Shown: positions 10,236 through 18,730 of the stretch, piece by piece
Layout: every line of letters begins with the position of its first letter
How positions within the stretch are numbered: position 1 is the first letter of the stretch
NCBI GenBank assembly: GCA_030037775.1
Contig: JASHQB010000038.1
Span: forward strand, 1-64,000
Direction: 5' to 3'
DNA length: 64,000 bases
Origin: Candidatus Acidiferrales bacterium
GTDB taxonomy: Bacteria; Acidobacteriota; Terriglobia; Acidiferrales; UBA7541
The notes under the pieces: model-generated
The model's input: only the letters and a program-made list of their open reading frames with translations
What the model was told of the DNA's origin: nothing
Database searches by the model: none
Program-made: the position numbers and the translations under genes

Positions 10236-10312
10236 ATGCAACTCCTCGCCGCCATGCTTTACCGGATGGCCACCCTTCTCTGAGAAACACCAATCCCGCA
10301 GCCGAGTTGCAT
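10236..10312 (-). ncRNA. candidate structured 5' leader upstream of tonB
   Basis: 9-bp closing stem ATGCAACTC (10236-10244)/GAGTTGCAT (10304-10312) enclosing hairpins GCCAT/ATGGC and TTCTC/GAGAA; no matching riboswitch class recognised. Confidence 0.3.
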
Positions 10313-10560
10313 CCTCCGTGGGGAACCCCCAGCACAATCTGCTCCAAAACAGAGCATTATGCCTCTATCTCCAAGATTTTATATGAATACGCCTGCAACC
10401 CTTTGTCAATCAGGAGCGAAGTGTATTGCGGTCCAAAAAAGTATCCACGCAAATTCAAGTACTTACGGACTTCCTCATGCCAAGAATCTGCGCTGGCAAG
10501 GAATTTCCTACCTTGGCGGTGCATTTTTACACCGCCTGCCTCAGTTTCCCCATAACCACG

Positions 10561-10600
10561 AAAAAACAAGAGCCGGCATCACCTGGAATCATGCCGGCTC
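10561..10600 (-). terminator. intrinsic terminator for htrA/degP-like gene
   Basis: GAGCCGGCAT/ATGCCGGCTC stem followed on the minus strand by TTGTTTTTT. Confidence 0.8.
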
Positions 10601-10621
10601 CCTCTAAACTGCCCTTGAACG

Positions 10622-12184
10622 CTACTGCTGCTGCGGTTGAATCAGAATATAGATTGTCTGGCCATTTTGGTTCTGCGGTATCACCAGCAGAAGCACAGGT
10701 TGATCGTCGGATCCCGCAAGTGCGTTGCGGAAGTCGGACATGTTACTGACGGGCTTGTGATTCACTTCCTGAATCACGTCTCCGCGTACAAGTCCGCCCT
10801 CGGCCGCAGCGCTTCCCGGGTCCACGCTGCTCACCACCACGCCCTTCGTCCCCATCGGCAGACTAAGTTGCTGCGCGATGTCCGGCGTCAAGTTTTGAAC
10901 TTGTACGCCCTGCAGCGCCTTTCCGCCGTTCTCCTGAGATTCGCCGCTGCCCTCATTCCCGGACTGCGGCTCGTTCGGCATGCCCGCATACGCACTGCCC
11001 GGCGCCAGCGTTACGGCAACGTCAAACGTCTTTCCCTCCCGGAACACTTTCAAGTGGACCGTCGTTCCCGGAGACATGCTCGCGATCTGCGCGGTCAAAT
11101 CATTGGAACCGGTGATTGGTTCGCCGTTGAGTCCCAGCACGATGTCGCCTCGCTTGATGCCGGCCTTTTCCGCCGGGCTTCCCGGCGCTACGCTGTCAAT
11201 CAGCGCTCCCTCGCCGCCTCCGGTATAGCCAAACTCCTTGGCCATATCCGGCGTCAATGGCGTCAGACCGATACCGATGTGTCCGCGCTCCACTTTTCCG
11301 TGCTCGATGAGCTGCTCCATCACGCTGCGCGCCATGTTGATCGGAACCGCGAATCCGATTCCTTCGTTTCCGCCTTCCTCTTGCCCGCCGCTGGTCAGGA
11401 TCGCTGTATTGATTCCCACCAGGTCGCCGTGCAAATCAATCATCGCGCCGCCTGAGTTTCCCGGATTGATCGCCGCGTCCGTCTGAATAAAATCCTCGTA
11501 ACTTCGCGGCCCCTCGATTCCGATGCCGCGGCCCGTGGCGCTGACGATTCCCATCGTCGCCGTTTCGCCGATTCCGAAGGGATCGCCAATCGCGAAGACC
11601 ACATCGCCCACGCGCAGCTTCGACGAATCGCCAAACGTCAGCGTCGGTAGATTTGTCGCGTTAATCTTCACCACGGCGATATCCGTCTGCGGATCGGTTC
11701 CCACCACTTTGCCCGGATAGTTCTTGTTGTTCCACACCACCGTGATGTCGCTGCCGTGCTCCACCACGTGATTGTTGGTCAGGATGTATCCGTCCGGATT
11801 GATGATTACACCCGAGCCGAGACTGTGTTCTCTCTCGGTTTGCGGCTGTTGCGGTCCGAACTGATTGCCGAAAAACTGTTGGAAAAACGGATCGTTGAAG
11901 AAACCGGGGCCTTGCTGAACCTTGACCACCCTGGTCGTCGAAATATTCACCACTGCCGGCAGCGCGGGGCCCACCACGGATGCGAATCCGTTCCCAAACT
12001 CGCCCAGCCGCACCGGATCCACGGCTCCCGCCACTTTCACAGGAACCGCCGGCGCGCTGAACACCTGGTGACCGGCCCAACGCACCGCCCATGTTCCTAC
12101 AAACGCACCGGCAATGAGCGCCACCACCACAATTGCCATCGCGGCTCCCCGCCGCAGTTGAATCACTTCCCTGCTCATGATCAC
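10622..12184 (-). CDS. Do/DegP-HtrA family serine protease with two PDZ domains
   Basis: GSGVIINPDGYILTNNHVV, catalytic INPGNSGGAMID; two PDZ regions. Confidence 0.95.
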   Translation of the reverse strand: MIMSREVIQLRRGAAMAIVVVALIAGAFVGTWAVRWAGHQVFSAPAVPVKVAGAVDPVRLGEFGNGFASVVGPALPAVVNISTTRVVKVQQGPGFFNDPFFQQFFGNQFGPQQPQTEREHSLGSGVIINPDGYILTNNHVVEHGSDITVVWNNKNYPGKVVGTDPQTDIAVVKINATNLPTLTFGDSSKLRVGDVVFAIGDPFGIGETATMGIVSATGRGIGIEGPRSYEDFIQTDAAINPGNSGGAMIDLHGDLVGINTAILTSGGQEEGGNEGIGFAVPINMARSVMEQLIEHGKVERGHIGIGLTPLTPDMAKEFGYTGGGEGALIDSVAPGSPAEKAGIKRGDIVLGLNGEPITGSNDLTAQIASMSPGTTVHLKVFREGKTFDVAVTLAPGSAYAGMPNEPQSGNEGSGESQENGGKALQGVQVQNLTPDIAQQLSLPMGTKGVVVSSVDPGSAAAEGGLVRGDVIQEVNHKPVSNMSDFRNALAGSDDQPVLLLVIPQNQNGQTIYILIQPQQQ

Positions 12185-12648
12185 TTCCTCCTCGAATTTC
12201 TCTCGGGCATCAAGCCCTTATGATTTTATGGACGTGCAAAAACGAAAAAGGTCTCGCATCCACATTCACGCCATCGAAACGTTCCGTTGCGGCCGTGTCC
12301 GGCGTATGTCCAGCCCACGCGGCGGGCATAAGTTCAACCTGCGAATCGAATTTTACCTGCGGCGGGAAACAAACTGCTACTGCGGAGTTTGCGATGGATT
12401 GCCTTCGCACCTGCCGCCTGCTTTGGCAGGCGGTTTCCCGCCCGTCTCTATCTCTTCCCCTTCGCGCACCTCGGGCAACACTAGCTTAGATGCACGCGGA
12501 ACGCTTTGCGTTCTCCCCAAATTCTACCGCAATTGCTTGCGCCGGATGCCTGCCTTTGCCAAAATATCACCCCTGCCGGATGCGAAATCTTTGCGGCGAG
12601 CGCGGACCTCAAGCCATTGCGGAGGGCGCGCGGAAGGAAACTCGAAAA

Positions 12649-14175
12649 ATGAAACGCCTCTTCGTTCTTTTCGCCGTGGTCGCCGCAACCTCTTTTTTCT
12701 GCGTCGCCATCGCGCTCGCCGCCACGCAAAATAATTCCGCGGCTGCGCTCAATGACGGCACCATGCCCGCGCTCTCCGCCATCGCCGGCCAGGGCATGAT
12801 GGATTCGCACGCCTACCAATTCCTCGGAGAGCTCAGCGACGACATCGGTGCGCGCGTCACCGGCTCGCCGCAGTGCAACGCCGCCGTTCAGTGGGGACTG
12901 CAAGGAATGCGCGTCCTCGGCCTGCAAAATGTCCACGCCGAGCCCTGGCAAATTTTCCGGGGCTGGACGCGCATCTCCGCCGCGGCAGCTATCATTTCGC
13001 CCACGCCCCACAAACTCATGATCGACTCCATGGGCTGGGTCGGCTCCACGCCGCAGGGCGGAGTTGACGCCGAGGTTGTTCCCGTAAACGGCTACCAACT
13101 TGATCAAGAGCTTGCCCAAAATTCCGGCAACTGGAACGGCAAAGTTCTGCTGGTCGTGCAAAAGGGCACGCCGCCGGAAGACAGTATGGCCAATTTCGCG
13201 AAGTTCGGCCTGTTCCTCATCAAAGCGCATGACGTCGGCGCCGTCGCCGTCATCGGCGGCCAGGGCGGCGCGAAATCCGAAGGCATGCACCTCACCCACA
13301 CCGGCGCGCTCGGCTTCGCCACTTCCTACGACATTCCCGTCGTCAGCATGTCCGCCGAAGATCAAGACCTCCTCGAGCGCTTCCTCCACCGTGGCAAAAG
13401 CGTCCGCCTGCACATCGACGTGCAGAATCGCTTCACCGATGGCCCCGTCGACACCGCCAACGTCGTCGGCGAAATTCCCGGCACCGAGCATCCCGAGCAA
13501 ATCATCGTCGTCGGCGGCCACCTCGATTCCTGGGATCTGTCCGAGGGCTCAACCGACAACGGCATGGGCACGTCCACCACTCTTGGCGCGGCGGAAGCCA
13601 TCGTGCGCTCCGGATTCAAGCCGCGCCGCACCATTCGCTTCGTTCTTTTCACCGGCGAAGAAGAGGGCCTGCTCGGCTCGATCGCCTACGTGAAAACTCA
13701 CAAGGACGAAATGAAAAATCACGTCGCCGCGGTGATTCTCGATAACGGCCAAGGCCCGGTCACCGCGCTCAACATGGGCGGCCGCGCCGACCTGCTTTCC
13801 GCCGTCGATCCTTTTGTCGCCATGCTCAGCGCCTTCGGAAAAATCACCGCCAACGACGACACGGAATTCGGCACGGACACCGGCCCTTTTATTATGCAAG
13901 GCCTGCCGGGCATCAATCTCGATCAGGACTCGCCCGAGTATCGCTACACGCACCACTCCAACGTCGACAGCTTCGACAAAATCAACGAAGCGGTGCTCGA
14001 CCGCGACGCCACGGTGCAAGCGCTGGTCGCTTTCTGGATCGCCGACCGGCCCGAGCGGCTGGCTTCGCCCTGGCCGGCGGAGAAAACCGCGCAGATGCTC
14101 GTCGAGAAGCACGACGACGTGTTTCTGAAGCTCTTCAACTTGTGGCCCTTCGGCAACATGGGCCAGCAAAAGTAA
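12649..14175 (+). CDS. M28 family peptidase, secreted
   Basis: Signal peptide from ATG 12649; metal ligand motifs VVGGHLDSWD, TGEEEGLLGS; ORF extends upstream to 12490 but the signal peptide argues for the later start. Confidence 0.9.
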   Translation: MKRLFVLFAVVAATSFFCVAIALAATQNNSAAALNDGTMPALSAIAGQGMMDSHAYQFLGELSDDIGARVTGSPQCNAAVQWGLQGMRVLGLQNVHAEPWQIFRGWTRISAAAAIISPTPHKLMIDSMGWVGSTPQGGVDAEVVPVNGYQLDQELAQNSGNWNGKVLLVVQKGTPPEDSMANFAKFGLFLIKAHDVGAVAVIGGQGGAKSEGMHLTHTGALGFATSYDIPVVSMSAEDQDLLERFLHRGKSVRLHIDVQNRFTDGPVDTANVVGEIPGTEHPEQIIVVGGHLDSWDLSEGSTDNGMGTSTTLGAAEAIVRSGFKPRRTIRFVLFTGEEEGLLGSIAYVKTHKDEMKNHVAAVILDNGQGPVTALNMGGRADLLSAVDPFVAMLSAFGKITANDDTEFGTDTGPFIMQGLPGINLDQDSPEYRYTHHSNVDSFDKINEAVLDRDATVQALVAFWIADRPERLASPWPAEKTAQMLVEKHDDVFLKLFNLWPFGNMGQQK

Positions 14176-14262
14176 GCTGCGAAATAAAAGCGAAACAAGA
14201 CAGGGGCCGGTACGGGCCAGATTGTCTCTTTCCACGGGCAAAAACGGGTGAAATTGGACTGG

Positions 14263-14293
14263 AAGGGCAGTCCATTGAAAATTGCCCTTTTTC
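14263..14293 (+). terminator. probable intrinsic terminator after M28 peptidase
   Basis: AAGGGCA/TGCCCTT stem followed by TTTTC. Confidence 0.5.
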
Positions 14294-14522
14294 GTGCGTT
14301 TTGAGGGCGCAAAATTTTCATTTTTTCGAAAAACGGCCAGAAAACGTGGCTTTTCGGTACATACGCCCTGCGCGAACTGTGTCGCCAGCGCAAGATGGGA
14401 AGCAGGCCAATTCTGAAAAAATGGTGAAAAATGAGCAGGCATTTACATAAATCGTTTAGGGGAGCAGGGAAACGTTTACCTGATGGGGGGCGGCGGCGAA
14501 GGGGAAAAAGTGAAGGGGCGGC

Positions 14523-14957
14523 CTATTTGATTTTGGCGAGGCCGTCGGAGGTAAAGAGCGGCCCGGGCGCGTTGCCTTCGGCCGCCGACTTGAGGCGGAA
14601 CATCAATTCGCCCCAGGTTGCGGTACACATCGAGAAGTACTCGGTCTCCGCCTTCCAATCGGCATGGGCAAAGCGCAAAACGGTGGCCGACTTGGCCGGC
14701 GTTAATGCAAAAAGAATACGCGTGCCGGCCCATTCCTGGCCGGACAGGACGCGCCATTCGGCTTCGCGAGGTTCCGCGCTGCGGGCGAGCTGCAAACGGT
14801 AGACGGTGGAGCGGTTGAAGAAACCGAGGTCGACAGCGCCGGCGTTTTCGGTTGCGTCGGCGGCCCACCACGCGGAAAAGCCGCGCGGAGTCGCAATCAG
14901 GGGAAAGATCCTTCCCGGAGGAGCGTCGATGGAGACTGCCATTTTGATGTCCGGCAT
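14523..14957 (-). CDS. SRPBCC (AHSA1-like) domain protein
   Basis: MAVSIDAPPGRIFPLIATPRGFSAWW... typical SRPBCC start. Confidence 0.75.
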   Translation of the reverse strand: MPDIKMAVSIDAPPGRIFPLIATPRGFSAWWAADATENAGAVDLGFFNRSTVYRLQLARSAEPREAEWRVLSGQEWAGTRILFALTPAKSATVLRFAHADWKAETEYFSMCTATWGELMFRLKSAAEGNAPGPLFTSDGLAKIK

Positions 14958-15022
14958 TTGCTTTGCGCCTCGCGCTGTGAGCTTCCGTTACGGCAACGAG
15001 CCCGAGCCCAGATTCGCTGCCG

Positions 15023-15901
15023 CTATTTGATTTTGGCGATGCGGCCGTCGGCGGAGGTGGGGTATTTGTCGAACTGGGCCGCATCGTGGCCGGGAATGAC
15101 GCGGTCAGGATTGCCTCCGGCGAGCTGGATCATGCGCGCCTGATTCTGAATGTTGGCGGGCCAGTAGTCTTTGGTGAACGTGGCGCTGGCCTTGTGCTCG
15201 GCGAGATTGCGGTAGAGATAGCAATTGTCGGAGGCGAGGACGAAGGGCGGATTGCCGTCGACGCGCAAATACTGTGAAGCGAAAGTGTGATGGCCTCCGG
15301 TGTAGGCGCGAATGCCGGGGAAGATTTCGACGTTGTCACCGTTGACGAAGCGCACTCGGCCTTCGGTGTTGAGTTTCACGAGCTCCTGAATATCGGCGGG
15401 ATCAATGCCGCCGTGGTCGCCGCCGGGCTGCCAGGCCGGGCCGGTGTAGTAGCGATACTCCTCTTCCTGAATCCAGACGGTCGCTTTGGGGAAAAGATCG
15501 ATGCCGCCGAGATGGTCCCAGTGCGCGTGGCTGATGACGACGTCAGTGATTTGGTCAGGCTGGACGCCGGTGAGTTTTACCGCTTCGTCGGGGCGAATGT
15601 AGCCGGTCGAGGGGAAGTATTTCAGGAACGTGTCGCGGTGATAGCCGCTGTCCAAGAGGATGTTGCGGCCGCCGCCGCGAACGAGCCAGACGGCCATGGC
15701 GAGGGTAATCTTTTCCTTGGGTGCGCCCATGACGAGGTTAGCAACGTTGTCCGGGGCGGAGGCGTAGCGAATGGCCTGAATGGTGTAGTCGGGAGTGGCG
15801 GCACTTTGCGCGCGGGCGCTATGCGATGCGACGACGGGAAGAAAAGCGACGGCGAGGAGAATCAGTAGCGTGCGAAGGGGCGGAAGGCGTCTCAAGTGCA
15901 T
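15023..15901 (-). CDS. MBL-fold metallohydrolase (N-acyl homoserine lactonase family-like), secreted
   Basis: Signal peptide; ISHAHWDHLGGIDLFP; GGHHTFASQ; VIPGHDAAQF. Confidence 0.9.
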   Translation of the reverse strand: MHLRRLPPLRTLLILLAVAFLPVVASHSARAQSAATPDYTIQAIRYASAPDNVANLVMGAPKEKITLAMAVWLVRGGGRNILLDSGYHRDTFLKYFPSTGYIRPDEAVKLTGVQPDQITDVVISHAHWDHLGGIDLFPKATVWIQEEEYRYYTGPAWQPGGDHGGIDPADIQELVKLNTEGRVRFVNGDNVEIFPGIRAYTGGHHTFASQYLRVDGNPPFVLASDNCYLYRNLAEHKASATFTKDYWPANIQNQARMIQLAGGNPDRVIPGHDAAQFDKYPTSADGRIAKIK

Positions 15902-15976
15902 CTCCTTTTGCGCGGAGTATACACCAGGAGGGCAGTGGCGAGTGGCTAGTGACTAGCGAACAGACAGGCCGCCCTC

Positions 15977-16180
15977 TCAGTTCCGGCGGAAGTCTTCGAG
16001 AGTAAGTCCTGCATCCTTAAGAATCCGAAGAAATAGTCCTTTCGGCAGATCTCTCGCATGGACAGGAATCACAAGTGTTTTTCCGTTGGAATGTTCGAGG
16101 ATGAGGTGCGAGCCGGTCTGACGAGCTTTGTGGTAGCCGTGGCGAAGGAAGAAACGGATGAGTTCGCGAGCGGGAACCAT
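15977..16180 (-). CDS. hicA: HicA family type II toxin
   Basis: 67 aa; LIRFFLRHGYHKARQTGSHLILEHSNGKTLVIPVHARDLPKGLFLRILKDAGLTLEDF. Confidence 0.88.
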   Translation of the reverse strand: MVPARELIRFFLRHGYHKARQTGSHLILEHSNGKTLVIPVHARDLPKGLFLRILKDAGLTLEDFRRN

Positions 16181-16408
16181 TCAGTCAAGCGCTAGCGTGA
16201 CCGTCTCAGCATAGACGGTGCGAGCTTCTGGAACAGGCTTGCCCTTTTTGCGGCATTGTTGAATGTAAAGCCGCATCGCTTCAAGGATGCTGATCTTGGC
16301 TTCGTCGATGGATTTGCCAAGGCCATACACGCCCGGGAAATCCTCGCTGTAGGCATAGTAGCGCTTTCCTTCGCGCTCGACGGTAATCGGATAGCTGTAG
16401 AAGGTCAT
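16181..16408 (-). CDS. hicB: HicB family antitoxin
   Basis: 75 aa; YYAYSEDFPGVYGLGKSIDEAKISILEAMRLYIQ; stop TGA abuts hicA ATG. Confidence 0.88.
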   Translation of the reverse strand: MTFYSYPITVEREGKRYYAYSEDFPGVYGLGKSIDEAKISILEAMRLYIQQCRKKGKPVPEARTVYAETVTLALD

Positions 16409-16531
16409 TCTAAGGTTATTTTACCATGAGCGAACAGCAGTGGCGAGTGGCGGGTGACTAGTAAAAACCAGGCAGAGTAGCGGTTCCCGAGGAGCGACTC
16501 GTGGCGTGAAGCGCGACTCAGGGCGACGGGC

Positions 16532-16551
16532 GGGCGCAGCAAGCAGCGCCC
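16532..16551. repeat. REP-like palindrome GGGCGC-AGCAAGCA-GCGCCC
   Basis: Perfect 6-bp stem directly abutting the stop codon of the DpnI-like gene; followed by CCTACGA. Confidence 0.5.
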
Positions 16552-17316
16552 CTACGAAAGACGGTAGTGGCCGGGGGCAAGGAAGGTGAGGAAGCCGAGG
16601 TCGCGCAATTGCTGCAATTGTTGGCGGATTTTGGGCTTTACATGCCGATTCAGCACATGGAGTGCCCGGAGTTCCGCTTCGTGTGCATAGACCTCGTCAA
16701 GATGAAATTCCCGCTTTTGAAGGGACTCAACAATCAACAGGACGTCCAGAGTCCAACCACGCGCTTTGCTTTTCACGCGATGGAGGGGCTTCAAACGTTG
16801 AAACTCCCGCCGCACTGCTACTGACGATGCTGGAAGTCCGTCCGAGACAACAGGGATTCGTGCGCTCCTAGGAATTGCGCCAAGCAGGATGTCACATCCG
16901 ACCCAATCGTGTCGCTCCGCGGCGGGAGAGAGCGGCGGCCGTTTGAAAATATCTTTCAGGGAATACGCAAAGCGAGGGATCAGAGTCAGATTGCTCACAG
17001 TCCATTTTTTCATGTCATAGTGGAGGGCAAAGATGTTCGGGGTTTGGTCCTTCCGAATGGCTTCCACCATCTTGGAATAGGCGGCGTCGGCGATGCGCGC
17101 CCCGAATGGGGACCTACCGCTTTTCAGCTGGAATCTTTCCTCGCATAGCGGGCAAACAAAATCGCTCGCAGGAGTGTTGGGTTTAAGAGGGTCGAGGCGT
17201 GGAGAAGAGCAATTGGGACAGTATAGATTCGCTACCGCCCAAGGCTCTGTCGAGACGCGGGCTTTCTGCGTCGGGTTCTTGTATTGGGGCGCTGGAACGG
17301 GCAGTGTCAAATCCAC
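16552..17316 (-). CDS. DpnI-like methyl-directed restriction endonuclease (GTG start)
   Basis: 254 aa, collinear with DpnI as recalled: YK(N)xxQKAR(V/I)xTExW, YCPNC, P-x-x-DFxCxxC, FxLKS, PLxPxAxRxxWxGC(D/N)I, SxxRGWTxxxL, C-terminal KxKIRQQLQxLRDxGxxxF-xxGxYR. Confidence 0.92.
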   Translation of the reverse strand: MDLTLPVPAPQYKNPTQKARVSTEPWAVANLYCPNCSSPRLDPLKPNTPASDFVCPLCEERFQLKSGRSPFGARIADAAYSKMVEAIRKDQTPNIFALHYDMKKWTVSNLTLIPRFAYSLKDIFKRPPLSPAAERHDWVGCDILLGAIPRSARIPVVSDGLPASSVAVRREFQRLKPLHRVKSKARGWTLDVLLIVESLQKREFHLDEVYAHEAELRALHVLNRHVKPKIRQQLQQLRDLGFLTFLAPGHYRLS

Positions 17317-17328
17317 GCGGGGATTAGA

Positions 17329-17674
17329 TCACGTTCCGTCCTTCAGATAAATCTCCGTTTCGGTCTTAATGATGAACATAACTTCTGACGAACTGCGCGA
17401 GCTGAGAGCGAACTTGTTCCAGGCTTCTTCGAGGGAGTCGGCGGGAGCGGAGTAAATGACTTCACGGCAAAGCGAGCCGACGAAATAATAGTTGCGTTCT
17501 CGGCGAACGAGCGAAGATGAGGTCGATGCTGGCGGCGGGGATGGCGGCGAGGATTTGGAGGCAGTCGCCGTGGAAGATTTTGATGTGATGGCGGGGGTCG
17601 TGGAAGGCGGGAAGGGGAAGTTCCGCGTGGGAGTTGCCGGAGAAGGACGGAGATGGAGTGGGGGCGCGAGGCAT
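17329..17674 (-). pseudogene. truncated amino-methyltransferase N-terminus joined out of frame to a short C-terminal ORF
   Basis: 70-aa frame reads HHIKIFHGDCLQILAAIPAASIDLIFA, i.e. the segment just before a DPPY motif, then breaks to RSPRTQLL; a second frame continues RNYYFVGSLCREVIYSAPADSLEEAWNKFALSSRSSSEVMFIIKTETEIYLKDGT to a stop 12 nt before the DpnI-like start. Confidence 0.6.
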
Positions 17675-17795
17675 TTTGGGGGTTTTGAAGGCAACCCACC
17701 CTTCGGAAGGCGCGAAGGATGGGGCACCCGCAAAAGCGATTCGGATCGTTGATCAAAATGGAGTGATGATCAAGTGGTATCGAAGGTCAGGGTTG

Positions 17796-17849
17796 GGTCA
17801 GTTTGAATTTTGACTCTTTGTGTCACGAACAAGAAAATTCAAACTGGCC
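17796..17849. repeat. inverted repeat resembling insertion-sequence termini
   Basis: GGTCAGTTTGAATTTT (17796-17811) / AAAATTCAAACTGGCC (17834-17849), 15 of 16 complementary. Confidence 0.5.
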
Positions 17850-17888
17850 CCCTACGAGGGGCAGTGCGAGGTGTGGGGCGGCGAAGGG

Positions 17889-18590
17889 CTAGCGCATGTT
17901 GACGAGACGCGCGAGGAAGAAGGCAGCGGAGGCGGCGAGGCCGCCGACGAAGGCGGTCTGGAGCGCGCCGCGCAGAGGCGAGATGCCGGTGAATTTGGCC
18001 TTGAAGAAGCCGAAGGCCAGCAGCGCGAAAAGAGTGACGCCGACGGAGAGCCACAGCGCGGTGAAAATGTGGCCGAGCAGCATGTAGGGCGCGAGAGGAA
18101 TCAGGCCGCCGACGATGTAGGAGGCGGCGATGGTGGCGGCGCTGCGCGCGGCGCGCGTGGGGTCGGGCTCCTCAAGGCCGAGCTCGAAGCGCATCATGAA
18201 GTCGACCCAGCGCTTCTGGTCGGAGACGATGGCGTTGACGACGGGGCGGACGTGCTCTTCGGCGAGGCCGTAGCTGCGAAAGACTTTCGCGACTTCCTCT
18301 TCTTCCTGGTCGGGGATTTCGACGGTCTCGTCGATTTCGCGCTGCACCTCGGAGGCGTAATGCTCGGCGTCGGTCTTGGCGGCGAGGTAGCCGCCGAGGC
18401 CCATGGCGATGGAGCCGGCGACGATTTCAGCGAGGCCGGCGGTGACCACGATGCGCGCGGAGGCGATGGCGCCGGTGATGCCGGCGGCGAGGGCGAAGGG
18501 CACGGTGAGGCCGTCGGCCATGCCGATGACGATGTCGCGTACCGAGGCGACGGAGATGGAGTGCCTTTCGGTGTGGGCGATGGTGGGCAT
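17889..18590 (-). CDS. VIT1/CCC1 family transporter
   Basis: SVRDIVIGMADGLTVPFALAAGITGA, GLGGYLAAKTDAEHYASE, and two C-terminal TM helices. Confidence 0.9.
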   Translation of the reverse strand: MPTIAHTERHSISVASVRDIVIGMADGLTVPFALAAGITGAIASARIVVTAGLAEIVAGSIAMGLGGYLAAKTDAEHYASEVQREIDETVEIPDQEEEEVAKVFRSYGLAEEHVRPVVNAIVSDQKRWVDFMMRFELGLEEPDPTRAARSAATIAASYIVGGLIPLAPYMLLGHIFTALWLSVGVTLFALLAFGFFKAKFTGISPLRGALQTAFVGGLAASAAFFLARLVNMR

Positions 18591-18730
18591 GCGCCGCTCC
18601 TTTGCTCTGGTTGCGCTGGCTGCGTTCAGGAATTTATCTCATAAATGCGGAGGCGGGCGCGGGGATTTTCGCAGGGCGCTGCGCCCGGAGAAATGCGGCG
18701 GCGAGAAGCACGGACGAAACGGGAGATGGG

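Noticed and set aside
10200-10340. c-di-GMP (GEMM) or TPP riboswitch upstream of tonB
   Set aside because: A few look-alike strings (GCAAAGCC, CTGAGAAA) but conserved core and helix order do not match either consensus
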